From NCBI GenBank assembly GCA_947630845.1, contig CANRJB010000003.1, forward strand, positions 1 to 64,000: 64,000 bases of DNA. The letters are read 5' to 3'. Source of the stretch: an uncultured Clostridia bacterium. GTDB lineage: Bacteria; Bacillota; Clostridia; Oscillospirales; Ruminococcaceae. Positions within the stretch are counted from its first letter, which is position 1. Each line of letters opens with the position of its first letter. Shown here piece after piece: positions 26,171 to 35,138 of this stretch. The notes beneath the pieces are model-generated. The model did not search any database. It was given only the letters and a program-made list of their open reading frames with translations, and was not told the origin of the DNA. The translations under genes and the position numbers were made by a program.

Positions 26171-27589
26171 ATGAGCATGAAGGAGTTTCAGGTCAATGGC
26201 GTCAATCTGCAATGCTATCCGCTGACAGCGGCACAGAGACTCCATAACTACACGGTGATGTTCTGTCCGTTTCATCAGATCCTGAACATCGGCACGGGTC
26301 TGTATATCCAGATGGATACGGATTTTGAGATGCTCAGGGAAGCCATCTATGAAGCGTATTGGCGCAATGATTTTATGCGGCTGCGTTTCCATAAGGATGT
26401 GGATGACACCGTGTACCAGTTTCTTGTGCCGTTTGAGGAACGGGACATTCCGATCGTGGATTTTTCAAACTGGCAGGAAGAGGATGCCAGACGGCAGATG
26501 GAGGAGTGGACAAAGATCCCGTTCAAGCGTTTCCATTCGCCCATGAATGAGATCAGGATGATCAGGATGCCGAACGGCTACAACGGCATCTACATGAAAA
26601 TTGACCATATGACGGCGGATTCGACTGCTGTGGTCGGATTTTACAAGGATGTGCTTGAGATCTACTGCTCCAGAAAGTATGACTACCCTGCACCCAAGCC
26701 GATGAAATCCTATATCGAAGCATTGGAGAAAGATCTGGCGTATGAGGCAGGTTCGGCAGCAAGAAAGCGTGATGAGGCGTACTGGAAGGCGATCATTGAA
26801 GACCCCGACGAACCGATGTATACCGACTTCAACGGCATGACACGGCTGCTTACCCAGAGAAAGGAAAGCAATAACCCTGACCTTCGGAGTGCGGTGGTCG
26901 TTTCAGTCAATCCGGAAGCTGCCATTTCCAAGTACCAGCTTGAAAAAGAACCCTCTGACCAGCTGATGCAGTTCTGCGAGGAACACAAGATCCCCATGGT
27001 CTGCCTGCTGCTCATGGGGCTGCGTACCACGCTTTCCAAATTCAACAACAACGAGAAGGATGTCTCCATCAATAGCTGCGTGGCAAGACGTGGTACTCTG
27101 CTGGAGAAAAAGTCCGGCGGCACAAGGATCCATTTCTTCCCCCTGCGTACCATCATAGAGCCGGAAATGACTTTTATGGAAGCACTGAAAGTCATTCAGG
27201 AGGAGCAGAACAAACTCTTCCGACATGCCAATTTTGATCCGATCGAATTCAGGAGCCGCCGTACCAGATACCGCCAGATGAAGCCCGGCGCAAGCTATGA
27301 GAGCATCAGCCTTACCTATCAGCCGCTGACGATCAGATCGCAGGATGACAATATCCCGGATATTCCCTACAAGAGCGATTGGTATACCAACGGTGTGGCA
27401 GGACAGCCGCTGTACCTCACAGTGATGCACCGTGTGGAGGACAACGGGCTGTGCTTCAGCTTCGAGTACCGGAAGGATGCTGTCACGGACTATGAGATGG
27501 AGTATCTCTACTATTATTTATGCCGTGTGCTGTTCCGGGGCATTGAGAACAGTGAACGCACTGTCGGTGAAATACTGGATATGATCTGA
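26171..27589 (+). CDS. Free-standing condensation-domain-like acyltransferase
   Basis: 472 residues, the length of a single NRPS condensation / WS-DGAT-fold enzyme. The active-site motif HHxxxDG appears as DHMTADS (residues 145-151): the catalytic second His146 and Asp150 are kept, the first His is Asp and the Gly is Ser. Downstream NSCVARRGTLLEKKSGG and GPL-like segments (SLTYQPL) fit the bridging and latch regions. ATG 26171 is used; 26177 is equally possible given AAGGAG at 26161. Located 15 bp after the hydrolase and 13 bp before the carrier protein. It likely joins a carrier-bound acyl group to an amine or alcohol; substrates unknown. Confidence 0.78.
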   Translation: MSMKEFQVNGVNLQCYPLTAAQRLHNYTVMFCPFHQILNIGTGLYIQMDTDFEMLREAIYEAYWRNDFMRLRFHKDVDDTVYQFLVPFEERDIPIVDFSNWQEEDARRQMEEWTKIPFKRFHSPMNEIRMIRMPNGYNGIYMKIDHMTADSTAVVGFYKDVLEIYCSRKYDYPAPKPMKSYIEALEKDLAYEAGSAARKRDEAYWKAIIEDPDEPMYTDFNGMTRLLTQRKESNNPDLRSAVVVSVNPEAAISKYQLEKEPSDQLMQFCEEHKIPMVCLLLMGLRTTLSKFNNNEKDVSINSCVARRGTLLEKKSGGTRIHFFPLRTIIEPEMTFMEALKVIQEEQNKLFRHANFDPIEFRSRRTRYRQMKPGASYESISLTYQPLTIRSQDDNIPDIPYKSDWYTNGVAGQPLYLTVMHRVEDNGLCFSFEYRKDAVTDYEMEYLYYYLCRVLFRGIENSERTVGEILDMI

Positions 27590-27602
27590 GGAGGTAGCTA
27601 TC

Positions 27603-27833
27603 ATGCTGGAAAAATTCAAGGAACTGATCTGTGAGTATGTGGAGGCGGAGCCGGATGCCATTACGGAAGAATCCCGTTTCATTGAAGATCTGCACTTTAA
27701 TTCCTACGACTTTGTTGACTTTCTTGGTGCGGTCGAGACAGAATTCGACATCGTCATTGACGAGTCGGAGATCATGGATCTGCATACCGTTGGCGATGCG
27801 ATCGCCTATGCCCAGAAACTGCAAGGAGAATAA
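27603..27833 (+). CDS. Acyl/peptidyl carrier protein
   Basis: 76 residues, acidic, four-helix carrier. Ser34 in HFNSYDFVDFL is the expected phosphopantetheine site; the usual Asp before it is Asn. Helix II and III (VDFLGAVETEFDIVIDESEIMDLHTVGDAIAY) are typical of ACPs. GAGGAGG lies before the ATG. It sits between the condensation-like enzyme and the adenylating ligase (2-nt gap to the latter), so it is dedicated to this pathway rather than the housekeeping fatty-acid ACP. No phosphopantetheinyl transferase gene is in the operon. Confidence 0.92.
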   Translation: MLEKFKELICEYVEAEPDAITEESRFIEDLHFNSYDFVDFLGAVETEFDIVIDESEIMDLHTVGDAIAYAQKLQGE

Positions 27834-27835
27834 AC

Positions 27836-29386
27836 ATGGACAAGACAAAAGTACAGACATTACGTGATCTCATCATGGAATCTGCTGCATGTTACGGCGA
27901 CAAGGTCTTTATAAGAGAACGTGCCGGAAAGAATGTCATCGAGCATTCCTATAATGACCTGCGTGACGATGCGCTGCGTCTGGTAAGCTTCCTGCGGAAA
28001 TTGACAGGCGGACGCATCCATGCCGCTGTGACAGGTGTGACATGTTATGCCTATCTGGTGAGCTATTTCGGGACAGTCATGAGCAATGACATTATCGTGC
28101 CGCTTGATGCACAGCTTGGGACGGAAGATCTGATCGACCATTTACAGCGTTCGGATTCGGAAATTCTTTTTTGTGACAAGCGTCATGCTGCCATGCTTCC
28201 GGAGATCCGGAACGCCTGCCCGAAGATCCATACCTGTATCGTATGGCAGGATACTGCCGTGGAAGGGAGCCTGACTCTTGCGGATATCCTTGCGGACAAT
28301 CCTGTTTCAACAGAGGACATTGCCATTGACCCGGCAAGCTGTTCTTCCATCCTCTACACTTCCGGTACGACCGGCAAGAGCAAAGGGGTTATGCTCCGGC
28401 ATTCCAACCTGATCGACAATGCCATGTGTCAGGATAACGAGAGTACACCGGAGGACAGCCTGCTGACGGTGCTGCCCATCCACCATGCGTACTGCTTTAC
28501 CTGCGATATTCTGCTTTCCCTGCGCTATGGGACTACAGTCTGCGTGAATGATTCGCTGCTGCACATTTCACAGAATCTGCAATTCTTCCAGCCGACCACC
28601 ATACTGCTCGTGCCGATGATCGCAGACACCATCTACAGGAAGATCAAGGCTGCCGCACAGGCAAAACCTGAAATTCCGGTCGCTGCCATTGCACAGAATG
28701 TGTTCGGCGGCAGGATGCAGGTCATCTACAGCGGCGGTGCTTACCTGAATCCGGAGCTTGCGGAGGCTTACCGTTCGTTCGGGTTTATCATGGCACAGGG
28801 CTATGGTATGACGGAATGTTCGCCGAGAATCTCCACTGCAAGCCGTTCCATCGTGACCCATGAGGATGTGGGGCAGGTTGTCAACGGCTGTGAGATCAAA
28901 ATCGTGGATGGCGAGATCTGGGCAAAAAGCCCGTCTGTCATGATTGGCTACTACAATAACCCCGAAGCGACCGAAGAAACGCTCACAGAGGATGGCTGGC
29001 TGCGGACGGGCGATCTTGGCTATGTGAACGAGGAGAACCGCCTGTTTATCACGGGCAGAAAGAAGAATCTCATCATCCTTGCCAACGGTGAGAACGTATC
29101 GCCGGAGGAGCTGGAGAACAAATTCTCCGGAGTGGACTTTGCGGCAGAGGTACTGGTGTATGCGGAGGATGATCTGATCTGCGCAGAGATCACGCCGAAT
29201 CCGGAATTTGTGGCAGCCGGCGGTGATGTAGTAAAAGCGTTCACAGAGCATGTTGCTGCCATCAACAAGCAGCTTCCGCCATCTAAGGCGATCCATCGTC
29301 TGCGTGTGCGTGAGGTTGAATTTGACAAGACACCTTCCAAGAAAATCAAACGTCAACAGACCACGCAGGGTGCGATCATCCAATAA
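27836..29386 (+). CDS. AMP-forming acyl/aminoacyl ligase (ANL superfamily)
   Basis: 516 residues. Activates a carboxylate with ATP and most likely loads it onto the carrier encoded 2 nt upstream. Motifs in order: P-loop YTSGTTGKSKGVML (~174-187), QGYGMTECSPRIS (A5), WLRTGDLGYV with FITGRKKNLI (A7/A8 hinge), and PSKKIKRQ holding the A10 catalytic Lys near the C-terminus. It looks closer to acyl-CoA/acyl-ACP synthetases than to NRPS A-domains, because it is stand-alone and lacks clear amino-acid pocket markers (Asp of A4 not evident). Last gene of the operon; terminator follows at 29391. Confidence 0.93.
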   Translation: MDKTKVQTLRDLIMESAACYGDKVFIRERAGKNVIEHSYNDLRDDALRLVSFLRKLTGGRIHAAVTGVTCYAYLVSYFGTVMSNDIIVPLDAQLGTEDLIDHLQRSDSEILFCDKRHAAMLPEIRNACPKIHTCIVWQDTAVEGSLTLADILADNPVSTEDIAIDPASCSSILYTSGTTGKSKGVMLRHSNLIDNAMCQDNESTPEDSLLTVLPIHHAYCFTCDILLSLRYGTTVCVNDSLLHISQNLQFFQPTTILLVPMIADTIYRKIKAAAQAKPEIPVAAIAQNVFGGRMQVIYSGGAYLNPELAEAYRSFGFIMAQGYGMTECSPRISTASRSIVTHEDVGQVVNGCEIKIVDGEIWAKSPSVMIGYYNNPEATEETLTEDGWLRTGDLGYVNEENRLFITGRKKNLIILANGENVSPEELENKFSGVDFAAEVLVYAEDDLICAEITPNPEFVAAGGDVVKAFTEHVAAINKQLPPSKAIHRLRVREVEFDKTPSKKIKRQQTTQGAIIQ

Positions 29387-29390
29387 CAGA

Positions 29391-29425
29391 AAGGGGGAAC
29401 GGCGAACCGTTCCCCCTTATTTTTG
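29391..29425 (+). terminator. Terminator of the biosynthetic operon
   Basis: Perfect 12-bp stem AAGGGGGAACGG / CCGTTCCCCCTT, CGAA loop, then ATTTTT. Confidence 0.95.
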
Positions 29426-29440
29426 TCCGCAGCATGGCAT

Positions 29441-29471
29441 CCGCCCCATGCGTATCCGACGCATGGGGCGG
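29441..29471. other. Strong GC-rich hairpin between convergent genes
   Basis: CCGCCCCATGCG (29441-29452) and CGCATGGGGCGG (29460-29471), 7-nt loop, no T-run. It may be the 3' end signal of the minus-strand regulator gene. Confidence 0.5.
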
Positions 29472-29499
29472 AGACTTGCCGATGTAAACTCCCCGTCGC

Positions 29500-30066
29500 T
29501 CATCCTGTTTCTGTGGCATCTCCGGCAGCAAGCTGGGAATAGTAGCTGCTCAGATGCTGAGCGATGTGGGTGAGTAACTGATTTGCCTGTGCCGCACGGG
29601 TTTCATTGGCATAAAGCCCGATTCCGGCTTCCTTTGCAGCTTTTCTGGCATAGATGACTGCTGCCTGCAAATTCTCTGCCTGACTGCTTTTGGCGAGCGA
29701 TCTTGCCATTTCCAGATAGGCGATGCTCCGCAGGGCGTGAAGCTCATCCTCTATCTGTTCCGACTGCACTTCGAGGGCTGTCAGCTCTGCATATTTTTGT
29801 TCCTTCAAAAGTGTTTTTGCATTTTGCAGAACGGCAAAGCTCTTCTGCTCCGAGCCATAGCAGCTATATTCGGAGAACAGCTCATCCATCGGTACTTCAA
29901 GCACACCGGACAGATATTCCAGTGTTTTCATGGATGGCGTTGCCGTACCGCTTTCGATCTGGGAGAGCATATTGCGTGTGATAAAGCTGCCGACTACATC
30001 GCTCTGCGTCATTTTTTTAGAAAGCCTTGCGGATTTCAGTCGTCTGCCAAGCTCTGCACTATCCAT
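29500..30066 (-). CDS. XRE-family transcriptional regulator
   Basis: 188 residues. ATG 30066 lies 9 nt after AAGGAG; the in-frame ATG at 30075 touches that site. An N-terminal Cro/C1-type helix-turn-helix (~5-62: GRRLKSARLSKKMTQSDVV...NMLSQIESGTATPSMKTLEYL) is followed by a helical C-terminal part (~75-185), probably TPR-like repeats (KTLLKEQKYAELTALEVQ). This is the arrangement of many Firmicute stress or peptide-responsive regulators. It faces the biosynthetic operon convergently and is divergent from NfeD/flotillin, the more likely local target. Confidence 0.9.
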   Translation of the reverse strand: MDSAELGRRLKSARLSKKMTQSDVVGSFITRNMLSQIESGTATPSMKTLEYLSGVLEVPMDELFSEYSCYGSEQKSFAVLQNAKTLLKEQKYAELTALEVQSEQIEDELHALRSIAYLEMARSLAKSSQAENLQAAVIYARKAAKEAGIGLYANETRAAQANQLLTHIAQHLSSYYSQLAAGDATETG

Positions 30067-30114
30067 GTTACTCATCTCCTTTTCGTGTAAATATCGTTTA
30101 CTGTCCGTGATTTA

Positions 30115-30143
30115 ATCATACCATATTATGAGACAAAATGCAA
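30115..30143 (-). promoter_or_regulatory. Promoter of XRE regulator
   Basis: Minus strand TTGCAT (30143-30138), 17 nt, extended TGG-TATGAT (ending 30115). Confidence 0.65.
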
Positions 30144-30242
30144 GTCCTTTTTTTTGAAAAATATGTGAAAGAGAAAAAAAAACAACTTCCCTTTTATTCA
30201 TAATTTGTTCACATATAGGCAGAAAAAATTTTTGCAAACCTA

Positions 30243-30271
30243 TTGACAAGAGCAGGGAAATGTTGTATAAT
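30243..30271 (+). promoter_or_regulatory. Promoter of the NfeD-flotillin operon
   Basis: TTGACA (30243-30248), 17 nt, TATAAT (30266-30271). The sequence from 30269 to 30285 is identical to that at the promoter at 25134. Confidence 0.85.
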
Positions 30272-30311
30272 AAAATCAGTAAATTGAATTTACATAACAG
30301 AGGTGATCTCT

Positions 30312-30956
30312 ATGCAGGAATGGTGGTCTGCACTCAGCATGACGCTGCGTGTGTTGTATTGCATTGCTGTACCCTCTACACTGCTCTTGCTGCTTCAGAT
30401 GCTACTGACCATCGTCGGCGGCGGACATGACGGCGGTGTGGATATATCCGATACTTCGGGCATTGATATGCCGGATACTATGGACTTTGATATAGATGCT
30501 GACACGGATGTGCCGGATACCATAGACGGCGGCAACCCGGCAGATTTCGGCAATCTGCGGCTGCTGACCTTGCAGACATTGGTAACATTTTTAGCAGTGT
30601 TCGGGTGGGTGTCCATCATCTGCATCAGCTCAGGTATGCCGAATCTGGGAGGCATTGCGATCGGTACAGCATGTGGACTGGCGATGATGTTCCTTGTGGC
30701 AAAGATAGTGCAGGCATCCCGGAAACTTGTCGAAAACGGTGTGCTGAACCTGAAAAATGCCATCGGTGAGACGGCGACTGTCTACCTCACCATTCCCCCG
30801 AAAAATGCCGGCAGCGGCAAGATCACTATGCGTCTGCAAGGAAGGTTCGGGGAGTTTGATGCCGTCAATGCCGGTCAGACAGCTCTGCCGACCGGTGCGC
30901 AGGTCATAGTGACAGATGTGGAAAATGACATGCTTGTGGTGGAGCAGAACGGGTGA
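30312..30956 (+). CDS. NfeD-like membrane protein
   Basis: 214 residues; ATG 30312 follows AGAGGTGA (the upstream GTG at 30303 is part of it). One N-terminal helix (~12-35), an acidic extracytoplasmic segment rich in Asp-Thr/Asp-Ile (SDTSGIDMPDTMDFDIDADTD), two further helices (~80-125), and a C-terminal OB-fold domain (~140-214: IGETATVYLTIPPKNAGSGKITMRLQG). NfeD proteins are found next to flotillin or stomatin genes and help organise membrane microdomains; here flotillin follows 59 bp downstream, as in YuaF-YuaG of Bacillus. Confidence 0.9.
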   Translation: MQEWWSALSMTLRVLYCIAVPSTLLLLLQMLLTIVGGGHDGGVDISDTSGIDMPDTMDFDIDADTDVPDTIDGGNPADFGNLRLLTLQTLVTFLAVFGWVSIICISSGMPNLGGIAIGTACGLAMMFLVAKIVQASRKLVENGVLNLKNAIGETATVYLTIPPKNAGSGKITMRLQGRFGEFDAVNAGQTALPTGAQVIVTDVENDMLVVEQNG

Positions 30957-31015
30957 TGCGGAAAGTACGCTTTCCTGTCAGATAGAAAATGGGTATCACA
31001 TAAGGAGAATGAATC

Positions 31016-32476
31016 ATGAATATGGATAATCTTGGGATTTTGCTTGTCATTTGCGTCCTTGTTGTCATTTTGTTTGCAACGCTGGTCGCCATCCTGTCGA
31101 GGTACAGAAAATGCCCCTCTGACAAAATTCTGGTCGTTTATGGTAAAGTCGGGACGGATGAAAACGGTCTGCCCCGAAGTGCAAAGTGCATTCACGGCGG
31201 TGCAGCCTTCATCGTGCCTGTCATCCAGTCGTACCAGTACCTTGATCTGACTCCTATTTCCATGAATGTGGATCTGCGTAATGCCCTTTCAAAGCAGAAC
31301 ATCCGCATCAATGTGCCGTCCCGATTTACGGTCGGCATCTCTACTGAACCGGGCGTTATGCAGAACGCCGCAGAACGGCTGCTCGGACTGAAAATGGTGG
31401 AGATACAGGAACTGGCAAAGGATATCATTTTCGGACAGCTTCGTCTGATCATTGCGACGATGGACATTGAGGAGATCAATGCTGATCGGGATAAATTCCT
31501 TGTGGCAGTGTCGAAGAATGTGGAAATTGAGCTGAAGAAAATCGGTCTGCGCCTGATCAACGTCAATGTTACGGATATCACCGATGAATCCGGCTACCTG
31601 AATGCTCTCGGTAAGGAAGCAGCTGCCAAGGCTGTCAACGATGCGAAAAGGAGCGTTGCGGAACAGAACCGTGACGGTGAGATCGGTCAGGCAAATGCAC
31701 AGCAGGAACAGCGTGTTGCTGTTTCTAAAGCGAATGCATCTGCCATCGAAGGCGAAAACATGGCAAGAGTCGCTGTTGCAGAGTCCGAAGCCCTGCGCCG
31801 TGAGCGTGAGGCAGAATCCCTGCGTAAGGCGACCGCAGCAGAAGCTGTTCAGGCTGCAAAGGCAAAACAGGAAGCCTACACTGCACAGCAGGAAGCAGAG
31901 TTGACCCGTGCGGAACTGGAAAAGGCAACACAGAAAGCAGATGTCATCGTTAAGGCAGAGATCGCCAAGGAACAGGCGGAAATTGATGCCGAAGCCGAAG
32001 CTGAGGTAATTCGCCGCAAGGCACGTGGTGAAGCTGATGCCATCTTTGCACGTATGGAAGCAGAAGCAAAAGGTCAGCAGGAGATCCTCACCCGTCAGGC
32101 AGAAGGTATGCGGCAGATCGTGGAAGCTGCCGGCGGCGATGCCAATGCTGCCGTCAAGCTGCTCATTGCAGAGAAACTGGAAGATCTTGTTGCCATTCAG
32201 GTGGATGCGATCAAGAATATCCGGATCGACAAGGTCACTGTCTGGGACAGTGGTCAGAATGCCGACGGACAGACTTCGACTGCCGGCTTTATTTCCGGTA
32301 TGATGAAAGCTGTGCCGCCGCTGAATGAACTCTTCAAGCAGGCAGGCATGGAGCTGCCCGAACTGTTAGGCAAGGAGATCGCAGAGGCAGAAGCGGAGAA
32401 GGCGCAGACAGCCGGAAGCGAGGATGTGCCGCAGGTGAAAACGGAGCTTGTGGAGGATGATGACATTCTTTCCTGA
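31016..32476 (+). CDS. floT: Flotillin-like SPFH protein
   Basis: 486 residues. N-terminal membrane hairpin/helix (~5-28), SPFH domain (~35-210: KCPSDKILVVYGKV...YQYLDLTPISMNVDL...RLINVNVTDITDESGYL), then a long Ala/Glu/Arg/Lys coiled coil (~215-380; repeated EA/KA blocks) and an acidic tail. Flotillins scaffold functional membrane microdomains and affect membrane fluidity, secretion and signalling. Ribosome site AAGGAGA lies before the ATG. Cotranscribed with NfeD. A hairpin with TTTTC follows. Confidence 0.95.
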   Translation: MNMDNLGILLVICVLVVILFATLVAILSRYRKCPSDKILVVYGKVGTDENGLPRSAKCIHGGAAFIVPVIQSYQYLDLTPISMNVDLRNALSKQNIRINVPSRFTVGISTEPGVMQNAAERLLGLKMVEIQELAKDIIFGQLRLIIATMDIEEINADRDKFLVAVSKNVEIELKKIGLRLINVNVTDITDESGYLNALGKEAAAKAVNDAKRSVAEQNRDGEIGQANAQQEQRVAVSKANASAIEGENMARVAVAESEALRREREAESLRKATAAEAVQAAKAKQEAYTAQQEAELTRAELEKATQKADVIVKAEIAKEQAEIDAEAEAEVIRRKARGEADAIFARMEAEAKGQQEILTRQAEGMRQIVEAAGGDANAAVKLLIAEKLEDLVAIQVDAIKNIRIDKVTVWDSGQNADGQTSTAGFISGMMKAVPPLNELFKQAGMELPELLGKEIAEAEAEKAQTAGSEDVPQVKTELVEDDDILS

Positions 32477-32487
32477 ATCCATATATG

Positions 32488-32515
32488 AGAAAACCGTCCG
32501 GATGGGCGGTTTTCT
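32488..32515 (+). terminator. Terminator of the NfeD-flotillin operon
   Basis: Stem GAAAACCG(TCC) / (GG)CGGTTTTC followed by TTGTG. Confidence 0.7.
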
Positions 32516-32633
32516 TGTGTGCTGCCAATTTGATAACACCAAATGTTCTGCCTTTCAGGTGTTTTCGTGTCTGTCCTGTCATGGACAGATGTTCCTGCGC
32601 ATAGAATAATTTGCAGAAATTTGAAAAAACTAC

Positions 32634-32662
32634 TTGCAGTTTTTCCAAAGATATGGTACAAT
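32634..32662 (+). promoter_or_regulatory. Promoter of ddl
   Basis: TTGCAG (32634-32639), 17 nt, extended TGG-TACAAT (32654-32662), 78 bp before ddl. The leader shows no riboswitch-like structure. Confidence 0.7.
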
Positions 32663-32739
32663 AGAAATAAGTGCTATCATTAGCAGGAGGATAAGAAGCA
32701 GGAAACAAGATCCCTTATCTCTCACAAAGGAGTGTTGTT

Positions 32740-33813
32740 ATGTCGAAGATACGAGTAGCGGTGCTGTTTGGCGGCGCATCGAGTGAGCATGATATTTCGC
32801 TGAAATCCGCAGCACATGTCATTGAAAATATCCCGGAGGATAAGTACGATGTCATCTGTGTCGGCATCACCAGAAAGGGCAGATGGCTCTACTATCCGGG
32901 TGCAGTGTCTGCCATCCCCACGGGCGAATGGGAGCGCAATCCGGATTGCAGCTCCGCTGTCTTGTCGCCGGATCCTATCCATAAGGGACTCATTGCCATT
33001 GAGAACGGCACGGCATCTGTTAAGAAAATTGATGTGGTGTTTCCGGTGCTGCATGGCAGAAACGGTGAGGACGGAACGATACAGGGTCTGCTCGATCTGG
33101 CAAAGATCCCCTATGTCGGATGTGGGCTGCTGTCGTCAGCCTGCTGCATGGATAAGGCGGTCACACATACCATCCTTGACTACAACGGCGTGCGCACAGC
33201 AAAATGGCGGATGCTGCTCGAACGGGAAATGAATCAGCTCCCGGAGCGATGCAGGGAAATTGCGGATACACTGGGCTATCCGCTGTTCATCAAACCTGCA
33301 AATGCCGGCTCGTCCATCGGTGTGAGCAGGGCAGAGAATGCCGAACAGCTCATCGAGGGCGTGCGGCTTGCCTTCTCACATGATGAGAAGGTCATCGTGG
33401 AGGAATGCATTGACGGCAGGGAACTGGAAGTGGCAGTGTTCGGTTACGATGCGCCGTTTACATCGTTTGTGGGAGAGATCTCGTCCTGCAAGGAGTTTTA
33501 TGACTTCGATGCCAAATATGTACTCGACGGTTCACAGCTCTCCATCCCGGCAGAACTGACACTGGAAATGAACCGGGAGATCCAGAACATCGCTCTGAAG
33601 GCATACAAGGCAATGGGCTGCAAGGGACTGTCACGTGTGGACTTCTTCCTGACGAAAAAGAACGAGATCATCCTCAACGAGATCAACACCATGCCCGGCT
33701 TCACGAATATCAGCATGTATCCGAAGCTCATGCGGCATCTGGGGATGAAACCCTCTTACCTGATTGACAAACTCATCGAACAGGCACTCGACAACAACGA
33801 CAGAGCCTGTTAG
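32740..33813 (+). CDS. ddl: D-alanine--D-alanine ligase
   Basis: Makes D-Ala-D-Ala for peptidoglycan. 357 residues, ATP-grasp fold. RVAVLFGGASSEHDISLKSA is the N-terminal signature; FPVLHGRNGEDGTIQGLLDL, FIKPANAGSSIGVS, VIVEECIDGRELEVAVFG and EINTMPGFTNISMYPKL carry the ATP, Mg and substrate residues. The loop FDAKYVLDGSQLSIPAEL corresponds to the omega loop; a Tyr (KYVLDGSQ) suggests D-Ala-D-Ala rather than D-Ala-D-Lac specificity, a tentative reading. AAGGAG lies before the ATG. murI follows 14 bp downstream. Confidence 0.97.
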   Translation: MSKIRVAVLFGGASSEHDISLKSAAHVIENIPEDKYDVICVGITRKGRWLYYPGAVSAIPTGEWERNPDCSSAVLSPDPIHKGLIAIENGTASVKKIDVVFPVLHGRNGEDGTIQGLLDLAKIPYVGCGLLSSACCMDKAVTHTILDYNGVRTAKWRMLLEREMNQLPERCREIADTLGYPLFIKPANAGSSIGVSRAENAEQLIEGVRLAFSHDEKVIVEECIDGRELEVAVFGYDAPFTSFVGEISSCKEFYDFDAKYVLDGSQLSIPAELTLEMNREIQNIALKAYKAMGCKGLSRVDFFLTKKNEIILNEINTMPGFTNISMYPKLMRHLGMKPSYLIDKLIEQALDNNDRAC

Positions 33814-33827
33814 TGTAGGTGATGAAC

Positions 33828-34631
33828 ATGAATAATGATGCGATCGGTATTTTTGATTCCGGCATGGGCGGACTGACGGCAGTCAAGGTACTCAATGAGA
33901 TCCTTCCCCATGAAAATATCATCTATTTCGGTGATACCGCACGCATCCCCTATGGCACACGCAGCCGGCAGACCATACAGCGTTACACCAAGGAGGATAT
34001 TGCCTTTCTGCGGCGGCATCCGATCAAAATGGTCATTGCCGCCTGCGGTACGGTCAGCTCGATGCTGGGGGCAGACTCTCCGGTGGACGACATGCCTTTT
34101 ACGGGTGTGGTCTATCCGGCAGCACGTAAGGCTTGTGCCGTCACCAAAAACGGCAGGGTCGGCATCATCGGTACGCCTGCTACCGTCAGCAGCGGCAGTT
34201 ATGAACAGGCGATACACAGCATTGACGGCAATGTGGATGTGACGGCAATGGCGTGTCCATTGTTCGTCCATCTGGTGGAATACGGCTACACGGACAGGGA
34301 CTGTCTCATCACCCGGCTTGCCGCCGAGGAGTATCTTGCCCCCATCCGGAATGCAGGTGTGGATGCACTGATTCTGGGCTGCACCCACTATCCCATCATT
34401 GCACCCGTGATCGCCGATATCATGGGGGATGGCGTGACTCTCATATCTGCAAGCGAAGAAGCGGCATGCTATGCCAAGCAGTGTCTGGAGGAGCAGGGAC
34501 TGCTGTCGGACAGGACGGAGCCGGGACGCAATGTGTATTATGTGTCGGATTCGGTGTCCATGTTCCGTGAGAATGCAAGGCATTTTTTGGCTGATGCCGT
34601 CAACGGGCAGGTGTTCAGCAGCCGGATCTGA
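33828..34631 (+). CDS. murI: Glutamate racemase
   Basis: Interconverts L- and D-glutamate to supply D-Glu for the wall. 267 residues. ATG 33828 is chosen because AGGTGA (33817-33822) is well placed; earlier GTG/ATG codons at 33819/33822 overlap it. Hallmarks: IGIFDSGMGGLTAVKVL, IYFGDTARIPYGTRS, the first catalytic Cys73 in AACGTVSS and the second Cys185 in GCTHYPII. Cotranscribed with ddl. Confidence 0.97.
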   Translation: MNNDAIGIFDSGMGGLTAVKVLNEILPHENIIYFGDTARIPYGTRSRQTIQRYTKEDIAFLRRHPIKMVIAACGTVSSMLGADSPVDDMPFTGVVYPAARKACAVTKNGRVGIIGTPATVSSGSYEQAIHSIDGNVDVTAMACPLFVHLVEYGYTDRDCLITRLAAEEYLAPIRNAGVDALILGCTHYPIIAPVIADIMGDGVTLISASEEAACYAKQCLEEQGLLSDRTEPGRNVYYVSDSVSMFRENARHFLADAVNGQVFSSRI

Positions 34632-34692
34632 TACGATTTTCTGTTGTCCCATATGCTGTGGGACGGTGGAGAATGAGTAGAAGGAGTACAGA

Positions 34693-35124
34693 ATGAAGGA
34701 ACAATGGATCATGACGCTGAAAAGCGTTCAGTATGAAGTGGGAGAGATATTTGAATCCGTACTGGATACGGAGGTGGATTACAGCATCGACCGCAACGGC
34801 GACCGGATCATTGAATATACCGAGTCCGAAGCGACCGGCATGGAGGGGTCGGAAATGCAACTTCGCATTTCGCCTGACGACATGGTGTCGATCGTCCGGT
34901 CGGGCGCATTCAACACCCATCTTGTCATTGAACAGGGCAGAAAACATTTCTGCCATTACGACACGCCGTTCGGGGAATTTGCGGTGGGTGTTGCGGCAAA
35001 ATGGATCCGCAATCACCTGACCGATGAAGGCGGCAGCCTGAAACTGCGGTATACGGTGGATGCTGACAGCACACTGCTGACGGACAATGAGATCGAGATC
35101 GCTGTCAGAAAGATGTCGATGTAA
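34693..35124 (+). CDS. DUF1934 beta-barrel protein (YwiB-like)
   Basis: 143 residues, no signal peptide. The central IEYTESEATGMEGSEMQLRIS and the C-terminal LKLRYTVDADSTLLTDNEIEIAVRKM match the DUF1934/YwiB family, a calycin-like small barrel whose function is not established. Its position directly before argS is the same as ywiB-argS in Bacillus and many Firmicutes. AAGGAG precedes ATG 34693; 14 bp separate it from argS. Confidence 0.88.
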   Translation: MKEQWIMTLKSVQYEVGEIFESVLDTEVDYSIDRNGDRIIEYTESEATGMEGSEMQLRISPDDMVSIVRSGAFNTHLVIEQGRKHFCHYDTPFGEFAVGVAAKWIRNHLTDEGGSLKLRYTVDADSTLLTDNEIEIAVRKMSM

Positions 35125-35138
35125 TACGGAGGATAACT

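Noticed and set aside
32663-32739. Riboswitch or T-box in the ddl leader
   Set aside because: The leader is under 80 nt and shows no stem with a specifier or antiterminator.
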